Part shown: piece after piece, positions 16,790 to 24,166 of the stretch
Numbering within the stretch: position 1 is the first letter of the stretch
Layout: the number at the start of each line of letters is the position of its first letter
Source: Geomobilibacter sp964431365
GTDB lineage: Bacteria; Desulfobacterota; Desulfuromonadia; Geobacterales; DSM-12255
Direction: 5' to 3'
Assembly: GCA_964431365.1 (NCBI GenBank)
Contig: CAYSJJ010000008.1
Location: 1 to 64,000, forward strand
Length of the DNA: 64,000 bases
Translations under genes and position numbers: made by a program
The notes under the pieces: model-generated
Seen by the model: the letters and a program-made list of their open reading frames with translations, nothing else
What the model was told of the DNA's origin: nothing
The model's database searches: none

Positions 16790-17296
16790 ATGCCTAACGA
16801 CCCGCTAGTGGCGGAGATTATTGACAACATTCGCCGGGTGTTTCAGTTTGTGAACGAGCACTCCAAAAGAGCGGTCCGGGAGACCGGCCTGACCGGTCCC
16901 CAGCTCTGGGCGATCAAGGTGGTCGCCGAGCGCGGGCCGATCAAGGTGTCGGAGTTGGCCAAGCGGATGTATCTGCATCCGGCCACCGTGGTGGGGATTC
17001 TCGATCGTCTCGAACTGCGCGGTCTGGTGTCGCGTACCCGTTCCCGGACCGACCGGCGGGTCGTGGATATCGATCTGACCGCCGAGGGGAGGGCGTTGGT
17101 GGAAGAGGCTCCGGAAGTGTTTCAGGGGGTCCTGCTGAAAGGGCTGGAGCCGCTGTCGACAGAGAAGCTCCAGGTGATTGCCGGCGGGCTCGATCAGCTC
17201 GTGACCATTTTCGGCGTTCAGGAGGTACCGCCGGTGCCGATCGTGCTGGTCGAAGAGCGGCCCCTGGCGAGGAGCAAGGGAAAGCGGGGCGGATAG
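16790..17296 (+). CDS. MarR-family transcriptional regulator
   Basis: 168 residues. A winged helix-turn-helix with the family pattern: TGLTGPQLWAIKVVAE, then KVSELAKRMYLHPATVVGILDRLE (recognition helix) and the wing RTRSRTDRRVVDIDLT. The C terminus has an extra about 25 residues of Pro/Val/Arg-rich tail. Divergent from pal, with 152 bp between the start codons; it may control itself or pal. ATG 16790 follows GGGAG. Ligand unknown. Confidence 0.88.
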   Translation: MPNDPLVAEIIDNIRRVFQFVNEHSKRAVRETGLTGPQLWAIKVVAERGPIKVSELAKRMYLHPATVVGILDRLELRGLVSRTRSRTDRRVVDIDLTAEGRALVEEAPEVFQGVLLKGLEPLSTEKLQVIAGGLDQLVTIFGVQEVPPVPIVLVEERPLARSKGKRGG

Positions 17297-17340
17297 TCAC
17301 TCATCCCGTGGGCGAAATGTAGCCGCCCGGGAGACGGGCT

Positions 17341-18135
17341 TTACGGACCGGTTTTAGTCGTGCCCTGGTTCAGGAGAGGATAGGGATCCTCCGGAACCAG
17401 CGATCCATCAGTGCCAACGGTGAGGAGGGTCAGGTGAAGGTGGGTTGGCGACCGCTTCCTGGCTGCATTGAGGCCGGTTCTACCGACAAAGGCGATGGGG
17501 TCGCCGGGCTTGACGATATCGCCGAGACCGACGGTAAGTGAGCTGTTGTGGGCGTAATAAACCAACGCCCCGCTTGAGGGGTCGTAGATCCAGAGGTACT
17601 TGCCGCCGCGTAGGCGGCTTTTGTTTGTCCATTCATTTTCCACCGCCACCACGATCCCGCCGGTTACGGAGAGGACCTGAACCGGTCTTCCGGTCCGATC
17701 GTCCAGGTCGTCCTGGTTACGATCCCGGATGAAGATGTCGAGGGCCGGGTGGCCGCCGTGCCGGTTGCCGTCGTACCAGTCGTAACCGCGGGGCTGATAC
17801 CCGTGCCGCTTGCCGCCGGCAATGGCCCGGGCCGAGTAACCGGCAAGGGGAAAGACCCACTCCGATCTGTCGTGGTCCCTGCCCCCTTGGGCGTAGTAGG
17901 AGGAGCGTATCCCGGGGAGCAGGCTGAGCAGTTCCCGCCGTGCCACACCCCGCCCGATCCGGCCGTCGCGTACGAGGGTGTTGAGGTTGTTGAACGAGCG
18001 GCAGGGAGAGTCCGTTACCGCCAGTTCCTCCGTGACCGCAGAAGTTTCTCCCCTGGCTGGCGTATGCCCTGCCTGGAGGGTCAGGCAGAGGAGGACGATG
18101 ACAAGGCTCGTGACAGCGGTCGGGAAACGGCTCAT
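17341..18135 (-). CDS. M23 peptidase (LytM-like), exported
   Basis: 264 residues with an N-terminal signal peptide (VTSLVIVLLCLTLQAG). The LytM domain at about 120-255 has a first zinc His-Asp pair in GGHPALDIF and a second His pair in SPTHLHLTLL, so the catalytic site looks intact. It probably cuts peptidoglycan cross-bridges in the periplasm. The start overlaps the stop of the Nudix gene by 4 bp (ATGA), so the pair is translationally coupled. Confidence 0.88.
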   Translation of the reverse strand: MSRFPTAVTSLVIVLLCLTLQAGHTPARGETSAVTEELAVTDSPCRSFNNLNTLVRDGRIGRGVARRELLSLLPGIRSSYYAQGGRDHDRSEWVFPLAGYSARAIAGGKRHGYQPRGYDWYDGNRHGGHPALDIFIRDRNQDDLDDRTGRPVQVLSVTGGIVVAVENEWTNKSRLRGGKYLWIYDPSSGALVYYAHNSSLTVGLGDIVKPGDPIAFVGRTGLNAARKRSPTHLHLTLLTVGTDGSLVPEDPYPLLNQGTTKTGP

Positions 18136-18593
18136 GACAGCGGCTCAGGGAAGAGTTCCGCCACCTTCCGATAGGGGTTGGTGGTGTAGGTGCTGAATCC
18201 AGTGGTCCCAGCATATGCCAGCAGGCACGCAAGACGCTCCCGGCTTACCTGGCTGTCCACCAGGGAGAGCGCTTCGTCGGCGGTGAACCAGCCGAGTTCG
18301 GGCGTCTCGTCGCTGGGGGTAAGCTCCCCCTGCAGGTACGTGGCGACAAAGCCGAGGATGAGCGCCGCAGGAGGGTTGAGCTTCGACCAGACGCAGGCCA
18401 GCGGTCCGACCGTAACCGTTACGCCGGTCTCTTCCAGGACCTCGCGGTGGAGCGCCTCGATTACCCCTTCCCCCTCTTCAACCCGGCCCTGGGGGATCTC
18501 CCACCCCCGCCGGTGATGACGGATCAGTAGCACCTTGCTGTCGGCATTGCGCACCAGGCAGCCGACAACAACGACATGACGCGGACTCTCCAT
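18132..18593 (-). CDS. Nudix hydrolase
   Basis: 153 residues. The Nudix box is complete: G-R-V-E-E-G-E-G-V-I-E-A-L-H-R-E-V-L-E-E-T-G-V, fitting GX5EX7REUXEEXGU, so it should hydrolyse a nucleoside diphosphate linked to another moiety. WEIPQGRVEEGE resembles housecleaning (MutT/RppH-like) enzymes. The start at 18593 follows GGAAG; an upstream in-frame ATG at 18620 lacks a ribosome site. Substrate cannot be told from sequence. Confidence 0.88.
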   Translation of the reverse strand: MESPRHVVVVGCLVRNADSKVLLIRHHRRGWEIPQGRVEEGEGVIEALHREVLEETGVTVTVGPLACVWSKLNPPAALILGFVATYLQGELTPSDETPELGWFTADEALSLVDSQVSRERLACLLAYAGTTGFSTYTTNPYRKVAELFPEPLS

Positions 18594-18816
18594 CACGTAT
18601 TCTTCCTTTCCGAGAAACATAGCCGCTTTTTACTCCGCAACCGCAGCTCTCTTCTACCCGGCCACCCGGCCATTGTCAATGCCGTATCCCTTTGAACCGG
18701 CATTGCATCTCCATCTGAACGTGGTAAAGGGAATAGCAGAGATCATCATTAGTTGCAGCGGGCGTTTGAGACCAGCCTGAACGTACTGCAGGTTGAGGGG
18801 AGAGGAGGCGGTGTCG

Positions 18817-19227
18817 ATGAAGCGCTTGTTACTGCTGGCAACGCTGTTCGTTTCACTGGCAGCCGTAGCCGCCACGGCCAGGGATGCGAAGCGGACGGTC
18901 CAGGCTGCGCTGGGTGCCGACGGGGTCCAGCGGGTGGAACTGGTGGGTGGCGGATACTTTTTCGATCCGGATCATATCGTCGTCAGGGTGAACGTGCCGG
19001 TGGAACTCACGGTGCGGAAAGAGTCGGGGATCGTTCCCCACAACATTGTCGTGAAGGCCCCGGAAGCCGGGATGGAGTTCGAGGAGAGCCTCTCCTCCGA
19101 CCCGAAGGTCATCAAGTTCACCCCCACGAAGCCGGGGAGCTACCCGATCTACTGCAGCAAGAAGCTCCTCTTTTTCGAAAGTCATCGGGAAAAGGGGATG
19201 GAAGGGGTGCTGGAGGTGGTAGAGTAG
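18817..19227 (+). CDS. Exported cupredoxin-domain protein
   Basis: 136 residues with a signal peptide (KRLLLLATLFVSLAAVAATA). A cupredoxin fold with a full set of possible type-1 copper ligands: His in VPHNIVVKAPE, then Cys, His and Met in YCSKKLLFFESHREKGMEG. Likely a periplasmic electron carrier or copper protein. The spacing between Cys and His (about 10 residues, with an insert) is longer than in plastocyanin. ATG 18817 has GAGGAGG upstream. Convergent with the DUF3124 gene. Confidence 0.8.
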   Translation: MKRLLLLATLFVSLAAVAATARDAKRTVQAALGADGVQRVELVGGGYFFDPDHIVVRVNVPVELTVRKESGIVPHNIVVKAPEAGMEFEESLSSDPKVIKFTPTKPGSYPIYCSKKLLFFESHREKGMEGVLEVVE

Positions 19228-19281
19228 GCCAGCCGGCAACCGGAGAGTAGGGTGGGGGACCTTCGCGGGTCCCCTCTGTTG

Positions 19282-19776
19282 TCAACGACCGTCCTTAATC
19301 TCCTGGCCGGGGCTGACGAAGGATATCCCCTGGCCTGAGGTTGCGCCGATCATCAGGCACTCGATGATCGGCGTATTGATTACCCGCGGCGACTCCCACC
19401 TGACGATGAACTTGGCACCGAAGCCGCCGGCGGTATCCTTTTCTTCCAGGTGGATGTAGTGCGTGGCCAGCGGAGCCAGGCCGAGCGGCTTGGCCAGGTA
19501 GCGCCGGACCACTCTGCCGGCCGTATCCAGGTAGTCGACCGAGGTGATGGTCATGGGATGGGTCGGGTCGGTGTTCCTGATGCTGAGCGTGGTTGCCAGG
19601 TTGAAGGGGAGGGACCTGGGACCGACAAAGACGTTTGAATATACCGGTACGTAGACCGTTTCCCCCCTGGAGAGCCTGAACTCGGCGCCAGCCGGTCCGG
19701 CATCGCTCAGCATCAGGGTGAGCAGGAGCACCAACCAGCCGAAGGGCGACAGTATTTCATGGGTGCGTCTGTTCAT
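19282..19776 (-). CDS. DUF3124 protein, exported
   Basis: 164 residues. An N-terminal hydrophobic signal (FGWLVLLLTLMLSDAG) precedes a beta-rich body with GETVYVPVYSNVFVG, LATTLSIRNTDP and YIHLEEKDTAGGFGAKFIVRW, which I match to the DUF3124 family of secreted proteins of unknown role. AAGGAGTGG precedes the ATG at 19776. Functionally unassigned. Confidence 0.72.
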   Translation of the reverse strand: MNRRTHEILSPFGWLVLLLTLMLSDAGPAGAEFRLSRGETVYVPVYSNVFVGPRSLPFNLATTLSIRNTDPTHPMTITSVDYLDTAGRVVRRYLAKPLGLAPLATHYIHLEEKDTAGGFGAKFIVRWESPRVINTPIIECLMIGATSGQGISFVSPGQEIKDGR

Positions 19777-19955
19777 GGTCCACTCCTTAAAGGTCGTCGC
19801 CGGTGTCCGGTATAAGAGCGGTCTGCCGCGACTCGCGGTTCGAGTGTATCAAGATACGGCGGTCGGGACAAGAGGGCGTCGTCACGGTCGCCATCCACCC
19901 CAAGATGTGCTATGTTTGGCAAAACTCCGGTCGTCCGCAGGTTCGTGGGGAAGAG

Positions 19956-20306
19956 ATGAAACAGCTTATCGTTCGTTGGATCGTCAACAGTACGGCACTT
20001 CTGGTGGTAGCCCATCTGGTTTCCGGGGTCGCCCTGGACAACTGGGCGACCGTTTTCGTGGCCGCATTGGTCCTGGGGCTCCTCAACGCCTTTCTCAGGC
20101 CGGTACTTATCTTTCTGACCCTGCCGGTCACGATCCTTTCCCTCGGTCTCTTCACCCTCGTCATCAACGCCTTTCTCTTCTACCTGGCGGCCCACCTGGT
20201 ACGCGGCTTTCATGTGGCCGGCTTCGGCCAGGCCTTCGTGGCGGCCTTTGTCTTCAGTCTCGTCAGCTTCTTCCTGAACCTCTTCATCCGTTCGGATAAC
20301 CGGTAG
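19956..20306 (+). CDS. YvlD/phage-holin-4-type membrane protein
   Basis: 116 residues with four transmembrane helices, including the conserved LLNAFLRPVLIFLTLPVTILSLGLFTLVINAF block of the family. Despite the phage-holin name, these are chromosomal inner-membrane proteins, often linked to envelope stress. No phage genes are nearby. ATG 19956 follows GGGGAAGAG. Confidence 0.85.
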   Translation: MKQLIVRWIVNSTALLVVAHLVSGVALDNWATVFVAALVLGLLNAFLRPVLIFLTLPVTILSLGLFTLVINAFLFYLAAHLVRGFHVAGFGQAFVAAFVFSLVSFFLNLFIRSDNR

Positions 20307-20310
20307 CGAC

Positions 20311-22116
20311 TTACCCGGCTGTTTCGCAGTAGGCCCTGATCTCTTCAAGGAAATCGGCGCCGTAGCGGTCGAGTTTGTGGGCGCCGACGCCGCTTACCTG
20401 CCCCATCTCCTCCGGTGTCGCGGGGCGTAGCGCGGCCATGGCCACCAGGGTGGCGTCGCTGAAGACGACGAATGGCGGCACCTGCTGTTCATCTGCAATT
20501 CGTTTGCGCAAGGTCCTGAGCGCCTGGAAAAGTCCCTCGTCGTAGGGGAGCCCTTCACGACCCCGCTTGGCCGGCTGCTTGGCCGGCGTCGGCCGGAGCC
20601 GTGGTTTCGCCAGGACCAGCCGTTCCTCGCCCCGAAGCAGGGGCCGAGCCTTGGCGGTCAGGCGGAGCACCGAGTAGTTCCCCATGTCCTGCTCCAGATA
20701 CCCCAGATGCACCAACTGGCGAAAGACGCTCCCCCAGGCGTCCTGGGAGAGATCCCGGCCGATGGCGTAGGTGGAGAGCCGGTCGTGGCCGAGGGTCTGG
20801 ATCCGCTGGTTCTGGGAGCCGCGCAGGACGTCGATCACATGCCCCATGCCGAAGCGCTGGCCGGTACGGTAGACGCAGGAGAGCGCCTTCTGCGCCTCCA
20901 CCGTGGCATCGTATCGCTCCGGCGGGTTCAGGCAGACGTCGCAGTTGCCGCAATCCTCCTCCAGATATTCGCCGAAGTAGCCGAGCAGCACCCGGCGCCG
21001 GCAGGTGAGGGCCTCGGCAAAGCCGATCATGGCGTTCAGCTTGTGGAGTTCGATCCGGTTCTGCTCGGCGTTGTTCCCCGATTCGATCAGGGCGCGGCCG
21101 ACGGCGATGTCGCCGTAGCCGAACAGAAGCAGCGCCTCGGCAGGAAGGCCGTCGCGGCCGGAGCGGCCAGTCTCCTGGTAGTAGCTCTCGATGTTCCGGG
21201 GAAGGTCGTAGTGGACCACGAAGCGGACGTTCGGCTTGTCTATCCCCATGCCGAAGGCGACCGTGGCAACCACGATCCTGAGGTCGTCCTTGAGGAACGC
21301 CTCCTGCACCCGGTGCCGCTCGCGGTCGGGGAGGCCGGCGTGGTAGGCAGCGGCCTTGATCCCGGCGGCGGCCAGCCGCTCCGCCACTTCGTCGACCCGC
21401 TTGCGGGAGAGGGCGTAGACGATCCCGGCATCGTCGGGACGCCCCTGGAGAAAGGCCGCCAGCTGGTGGGCCGGCTTCTGCTTGGCCACCACGGTATAGC
21501 GGATGTTGGGCCGGTCGAAGCCGGCCACGTGGCAGGTCGCCTGGCCGAGCCCGAGGCGCTCGATGATGTCGGTACGGGTCTGGGGGTCGGCCGTGGCCGT
21601 GAGGGCGATGAGCGGCACATGGGGGAAGAGCCGCCGGAGCCTGCCGAGCTGCACGTATTCGGGCCGGAAGTCGTGGCCCCACTGGGAGACGCAGTGGGCC
21701 TCGTCGATGGCAAAGAGGGCGATGGGGATCTCCTGCAGCCGCTCCAGGAAGGCGTCGCTCATCAGCCGCTCCGGCGCCACATAGAGCAGCTCCAGTTTCC
21801 CTGCGTGCAATTCGGCCAGAACCCGACGGGCCTCCGTTTCCGTGAGGGTGGAGTTGTAGCAGGCAGCGGCCACCCCGTTGGCGACCAGGGCATCCACCTG
21901 GTCCTTCATCAGCGAGATGAGGGGGGAGACGACGATGCCGACGCCAGGTCGGTGCAGGGCCGGGATCTGGTAGCAGAGTGACTTGCCCCCGCCGGTCGGC
22001 ATCAGGACAAAGGCGTCCTCGCCCCGTATGAGGCCGCTTATGATCTCTTCCTGGTGGGGGCGAAAGGCGTCGTAGCCGAAGACGGTTTTGAGGGTCTGGC
22101 GGGGAGTTTCGGTCAT
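20311..22116 (-). CDS. recQ: ATP-dependent DNA helicase RecQ
   Basis: 601 residues. Helicase core with PTGGGKSLCYQ (motif I), DEAHC (motif II), ALTATA (III), GRSGRDG (VI). The RQC zinc site follows with CRRRVLLGYFGE, CGNCDVC and a winged helix; an HRDC domain ends the protein. It unwinds recombination and fork intermediates in the 3' to 5' direction. The start at 22116 (MTETPRQTL) has AGGA upstream; the longer in-frame ORF extends without a ribosome site. Confidence 0.95.
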   Translation of the reverse strand: MTETPRQTLKTVFGYDAFRPHQEEIISGLIRGEDAFVLMPTGGGKSLCYQIPALHRPGVGIVVSPLISLMKDQVDALVANGVAAACYNSTLTETEARRVLAELHAGKLELLYVAPERLMSDAFLERLQEIPIALFAIDEAHCVSQWGHDFRPEYVQLGRLRRLFPHVPLIALTATADPQTRTDIIERLGLGQATCHVAGFDRPNIRYTVVAKQKPAHQLAAFLQGRPDDAGIVYALSRKRVDEVAERLAAAGIKAAAYHAGLPDRERHRVQEAFLKDDLRIVVATVAFGMGIDKPNVRFVVHYDLPRNIESYYQETGRSGRDGLPAEALLLFGYGDIAVGRALIESGNNAEQNRIELHKLNAMIGFAEALTCRRRVLLGYFGEYLEEDCGNCDVCLNPPERYDATVEAQKALSCVYRTGQRFGMGHVIDVLRGSQNQRIQTLGHDRLSTYAIGRDLSQDAWGSVFRQLVHLGYLEQDMGNYSVLRLTAKARPLLRGEERLVLAKPRLRPTPAKQPAKRGREGLPYDEGLFQALRTLRKRIADEQQVPPFVVFSDATLVAMAALRPATPEEMGQVSGVGAHKLDRYGADFLEEIRAYCETAG

Positions 22117-22186
22117 GGGATCCTGGGGTCGTGCTGTTTCGGCGCCTGCGTCAGGGTAAGCTCTGCGATGACATGCATGCTGGAAT

Positions 22187-22843
22187 CTATAATGAATCTC
22201 GTAGCGAAACCAGGTTTTCCACGACGGAGCGGGATACATCGATGAAGTATCTGTCCTCTTTGAAGCAGCTGATGGCCCGTGACATCATCCACTGCAGCGT
22301 CTTGCTCCTAAGCGCATTCATCGACGCAGGGACATAGCCTGTTGGATCCATCGCGCATATCCTCGGTGGATTTATCGACATGTGGCTCGAACAGTTGATT
22401 GGCCGTATGTCATAGATCATACAACGCCCTTCGTTCAAAAAAGCACATGGTATTTTTAGTTTGAAAAATTCGTTATAGCCGTCTTGTGAATGATCGGCGC
22501 ATGTCGAGTGGATGTCAGGGGACTCAGCCAGTATTTGCTCTCTCGCTAGGGTCTTGTCGATAAAATCATCAAATAGGGCTTTGTTTTCTATGAGATAAAA
22601 AGTGATGAGATCTATCTCTGATTTTGTGATAGGAAAAATCTGGTAACAACAATGATTACAGCCAATTTTGCACTGGTTGAACTGCTTTTCAGCCAGTGTT
22701 GACATCTGGTGGTTGGCCTCTTTCATATACTTGAAGACCTGATCGTAGAAGATCTTCCTTTTTTTGCCTTCAACACCGGAAAACAGTCGTGTCCTGATGG
22801 ATGCGTTTTGGCTGGCCAACTCTTCGATCATGAATGGATCCAT
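22187..22843 (-). CDS. YkgJ-type cysteine-cluster protein
   Basis: 218 residues. The Cys cluster CKIGCNHCCY at about 58-67 and the later CAFLNEGRCMIYDIRPINC fit the YkgJ/PF03692 family thought to bind zinc or iron. The gene is visibly more AT-rich and uses different codons from recQ and the CAP gene around it, which hints at transfer. GAGGTGAC precedes the ATG at 22843. Substrate and pathway unknown. Confidence 0.8.
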   Translation of the reverse strand: MDPFMIEELASQNASIRTRLFSGVEGKKRKIFYDQVFKYMKEANHQMSTLAEKQFNQCKIGCNHCCYQIFPITKSEIDLITFYLIENKALFDDFIDKTLAREQILAESPDIHSTCADHSQDGYNEFFKLKIPCAFLNEGRCMIYDIRPINCSSHMSINPPRICAMDPTGYVPASMNALRSKTLQWMMSRAISCFKEDRYFIDVSRSVVENLVSLRDSL

Positions 22844-22876
22844 CGGGTGTCACCTCACGAACAGAATTTGGAGTGG

Positions 22877-23623
22877 TTATATACGTCCTGAGGATTGATC
22901 AGTAATTCCATCATTTCTGCTGATGCTCTCCCTGAAACCGTCGGCAAAATCGATGGCGCACATCTTCCCGTATCTGGGATGGGGGCCGCAGGCGACCCCT
23001 GCCGTGCCGAAGCCGCTATGGAAGATGTTCTTCCGATGTCCCCGGTCCGGCACCCCGTCGTTGATGATGAACTGCATGACCATGAGCCGAGCTTCCTCCG
23101 GTCCGTAGCCGACATTTTCGGCGATCTCTCCCGTCCATTCGCCATGCCGCTCGATCCGCGCCCGCATGCTGCCGCTCTTTTTCCCGTAGTGGCCGGTCGC
23201 ACCGGATTTCCCCTGCTCACGGGCAAGTTCCGACGCTGCCGCGGCCAGCCCGTTCGACCAGTCGAGCTGAGGCTGCGGTGGCTGACGGGAGAGAAAGGCG
23301 ATCGCTTCATCCACTACCCGTATCCCCTCCACGGTCTGCACGAAGGTGCGGGTGCCGGGGAGCCGATACCGCGTCCCCTGGAACTGGCGGCGGAAATCCC
23401 GGAGAATGTCGGCATAGGCACGAGGGTTGGTGCGGGCGAGGTTCATCTCGGCGAGAACCTCCCTGTCGAGCGTCTCCCCGTGGGCGATGGCCGCTGTCAG
23501 CAACAGCAGGGAGAGGCAGAGTGGGGCGAGAAGCGTATGGATGAAGCGCGTACCCCTGATCTGCTTCCCGTGTGGAGCGAGGTGAGCCTTGACGAATATG
23601 TCGAAGTGTCGTTCCATGGACAT
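22877..23623 (-). CDS. CAP (SCP/PR-1)-domain protein, exported
   Basis: 248 residues. The hydrophobic segment at about 29-47 (IHTLLAPLCLSLLLLTAA) acts as a signal after a long basic leader. The CAP domain shows EMNLARTNPRAYADILR, GHYGKKSGSMRARIERHG, EIAENVGYG and GHRKNIFHSGFGTAGVACGPH. Secreted CAP proteins bind lipids or act on the cell wall; activity here is unknown. No clear ribosome site precedes either in-frame ATG (23623 or 23617), so the start is uncertain. Confidence 0.82.
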   Translation of the reverse strand: MSMERHFDIFVKAHLAPHGKQIRGTRFIHTLLAPLCLSLLLLTAAIAHGETLDREVLAEMNLARTNPRAYADILRDFRRQFQGTRYRLPGTRTFVQTVEGIRVVDEAIAFLSRQPPQPQLDWSNGLAAAASELAREQGKSGATGHYGKKSGSMRARIERHGEWTGEIAENVGYGPEEARLMVMQFIINDGVPDRGHRKNIFHSGFGTAGVACGPHPRYGKMCAIDFADGFRESISRNDGITDQSSGRI

Positions 23624-23832
23624 GGGGTGTTTATAGTATGTTTTCCAATGAGATGCAACCGGTTGCGCGTTGACCCGGCAATCAACGTTGTGCAGGTTGA
23701 TGCGGCACCATCGTGCTGAGCTGGCATGAGTGCATCGTCAGGGATTTGGCGCTTCTTTTGCCAATGCTCGATGAGCTGCCTGTTCTGTGGGCAAAAAGGC
23801 AAAAGTCTATGGCTTTTCGCCTCCTCTCTTCC

Positions 23833-23940
23833 TTATCCCCAAAGTTATCAACACAGTTTTCAACAGTTTGTGTGGAAACAAAGCGGCAGTAGCGTTAGGT
23901 TTGCGGGTGCTCGGTGCTAACTCGCGAGAGTTTATCCACT
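23833..23940. promoter_or_regulatory. Cluster of DnaA-box-like 9-mers
   Basis: TTATCCCCA (23833), TTATCAACA (23845) and TTTTCAACA (23857) start exactly 12 bp apart. They are followed by TGTGGAAAC (23871, other strand GTTTCCACA) and TTATCCACT (23932). They differ from TTATCCACA at one or two positions. They lie in the 543-bp gene-free stretch 23624-24166, next to AT-rich DNA around 23941-23990. Nothing else was seen there except the nrdJ terminator. Confidence 0.45.
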
Positions 23941-24111
23941 TTTTGCGTGTCAAGAAAAAACGCCAATTTGTTGACGATTTATAATCTACGCGGGCTTGTC
24001 CTTTCATCATGTTTTTGCGTGGATGAATTGACTGATTCCTGCAGAGTACTGTCTTTGCACGGACGCCGTTGTCGAGGGGTAAATTGCAGGGTCGAAGCCC
24101 CCTGCTGCGTG

Positions 24112-24147
24112 AACAAAAAAAGAAGGCCCGCATCGCTGCGGGCCTTC
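24112..24147 (-). terminator. Terminator downstream of nrdJ
   Basis: The stem GAAGGCCCGC (24122-24131) and GCGGGCCTTC (24138-24147) with a 6-nt loop. On the minus strand it is followed by TTCTTTTTTTG. Confidence 0.88.
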
Positions 24148-24166
24148 AATCAGACCACATCACATC

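Noticed and set aside
19956..20306. Prophage holin
   Set aside because: The family carries a phage-holin name, but no other phage genes, attachment sites or integrase are present. Treated as a YvlD-type chromosomal membrane protein.
20555..21682. 375-codon minus-strand ORF in the recQ gene
   Set aside because: Overlaps recQ in another frame, is extremely Arg/Pro/Ala-rich and has no start signal.
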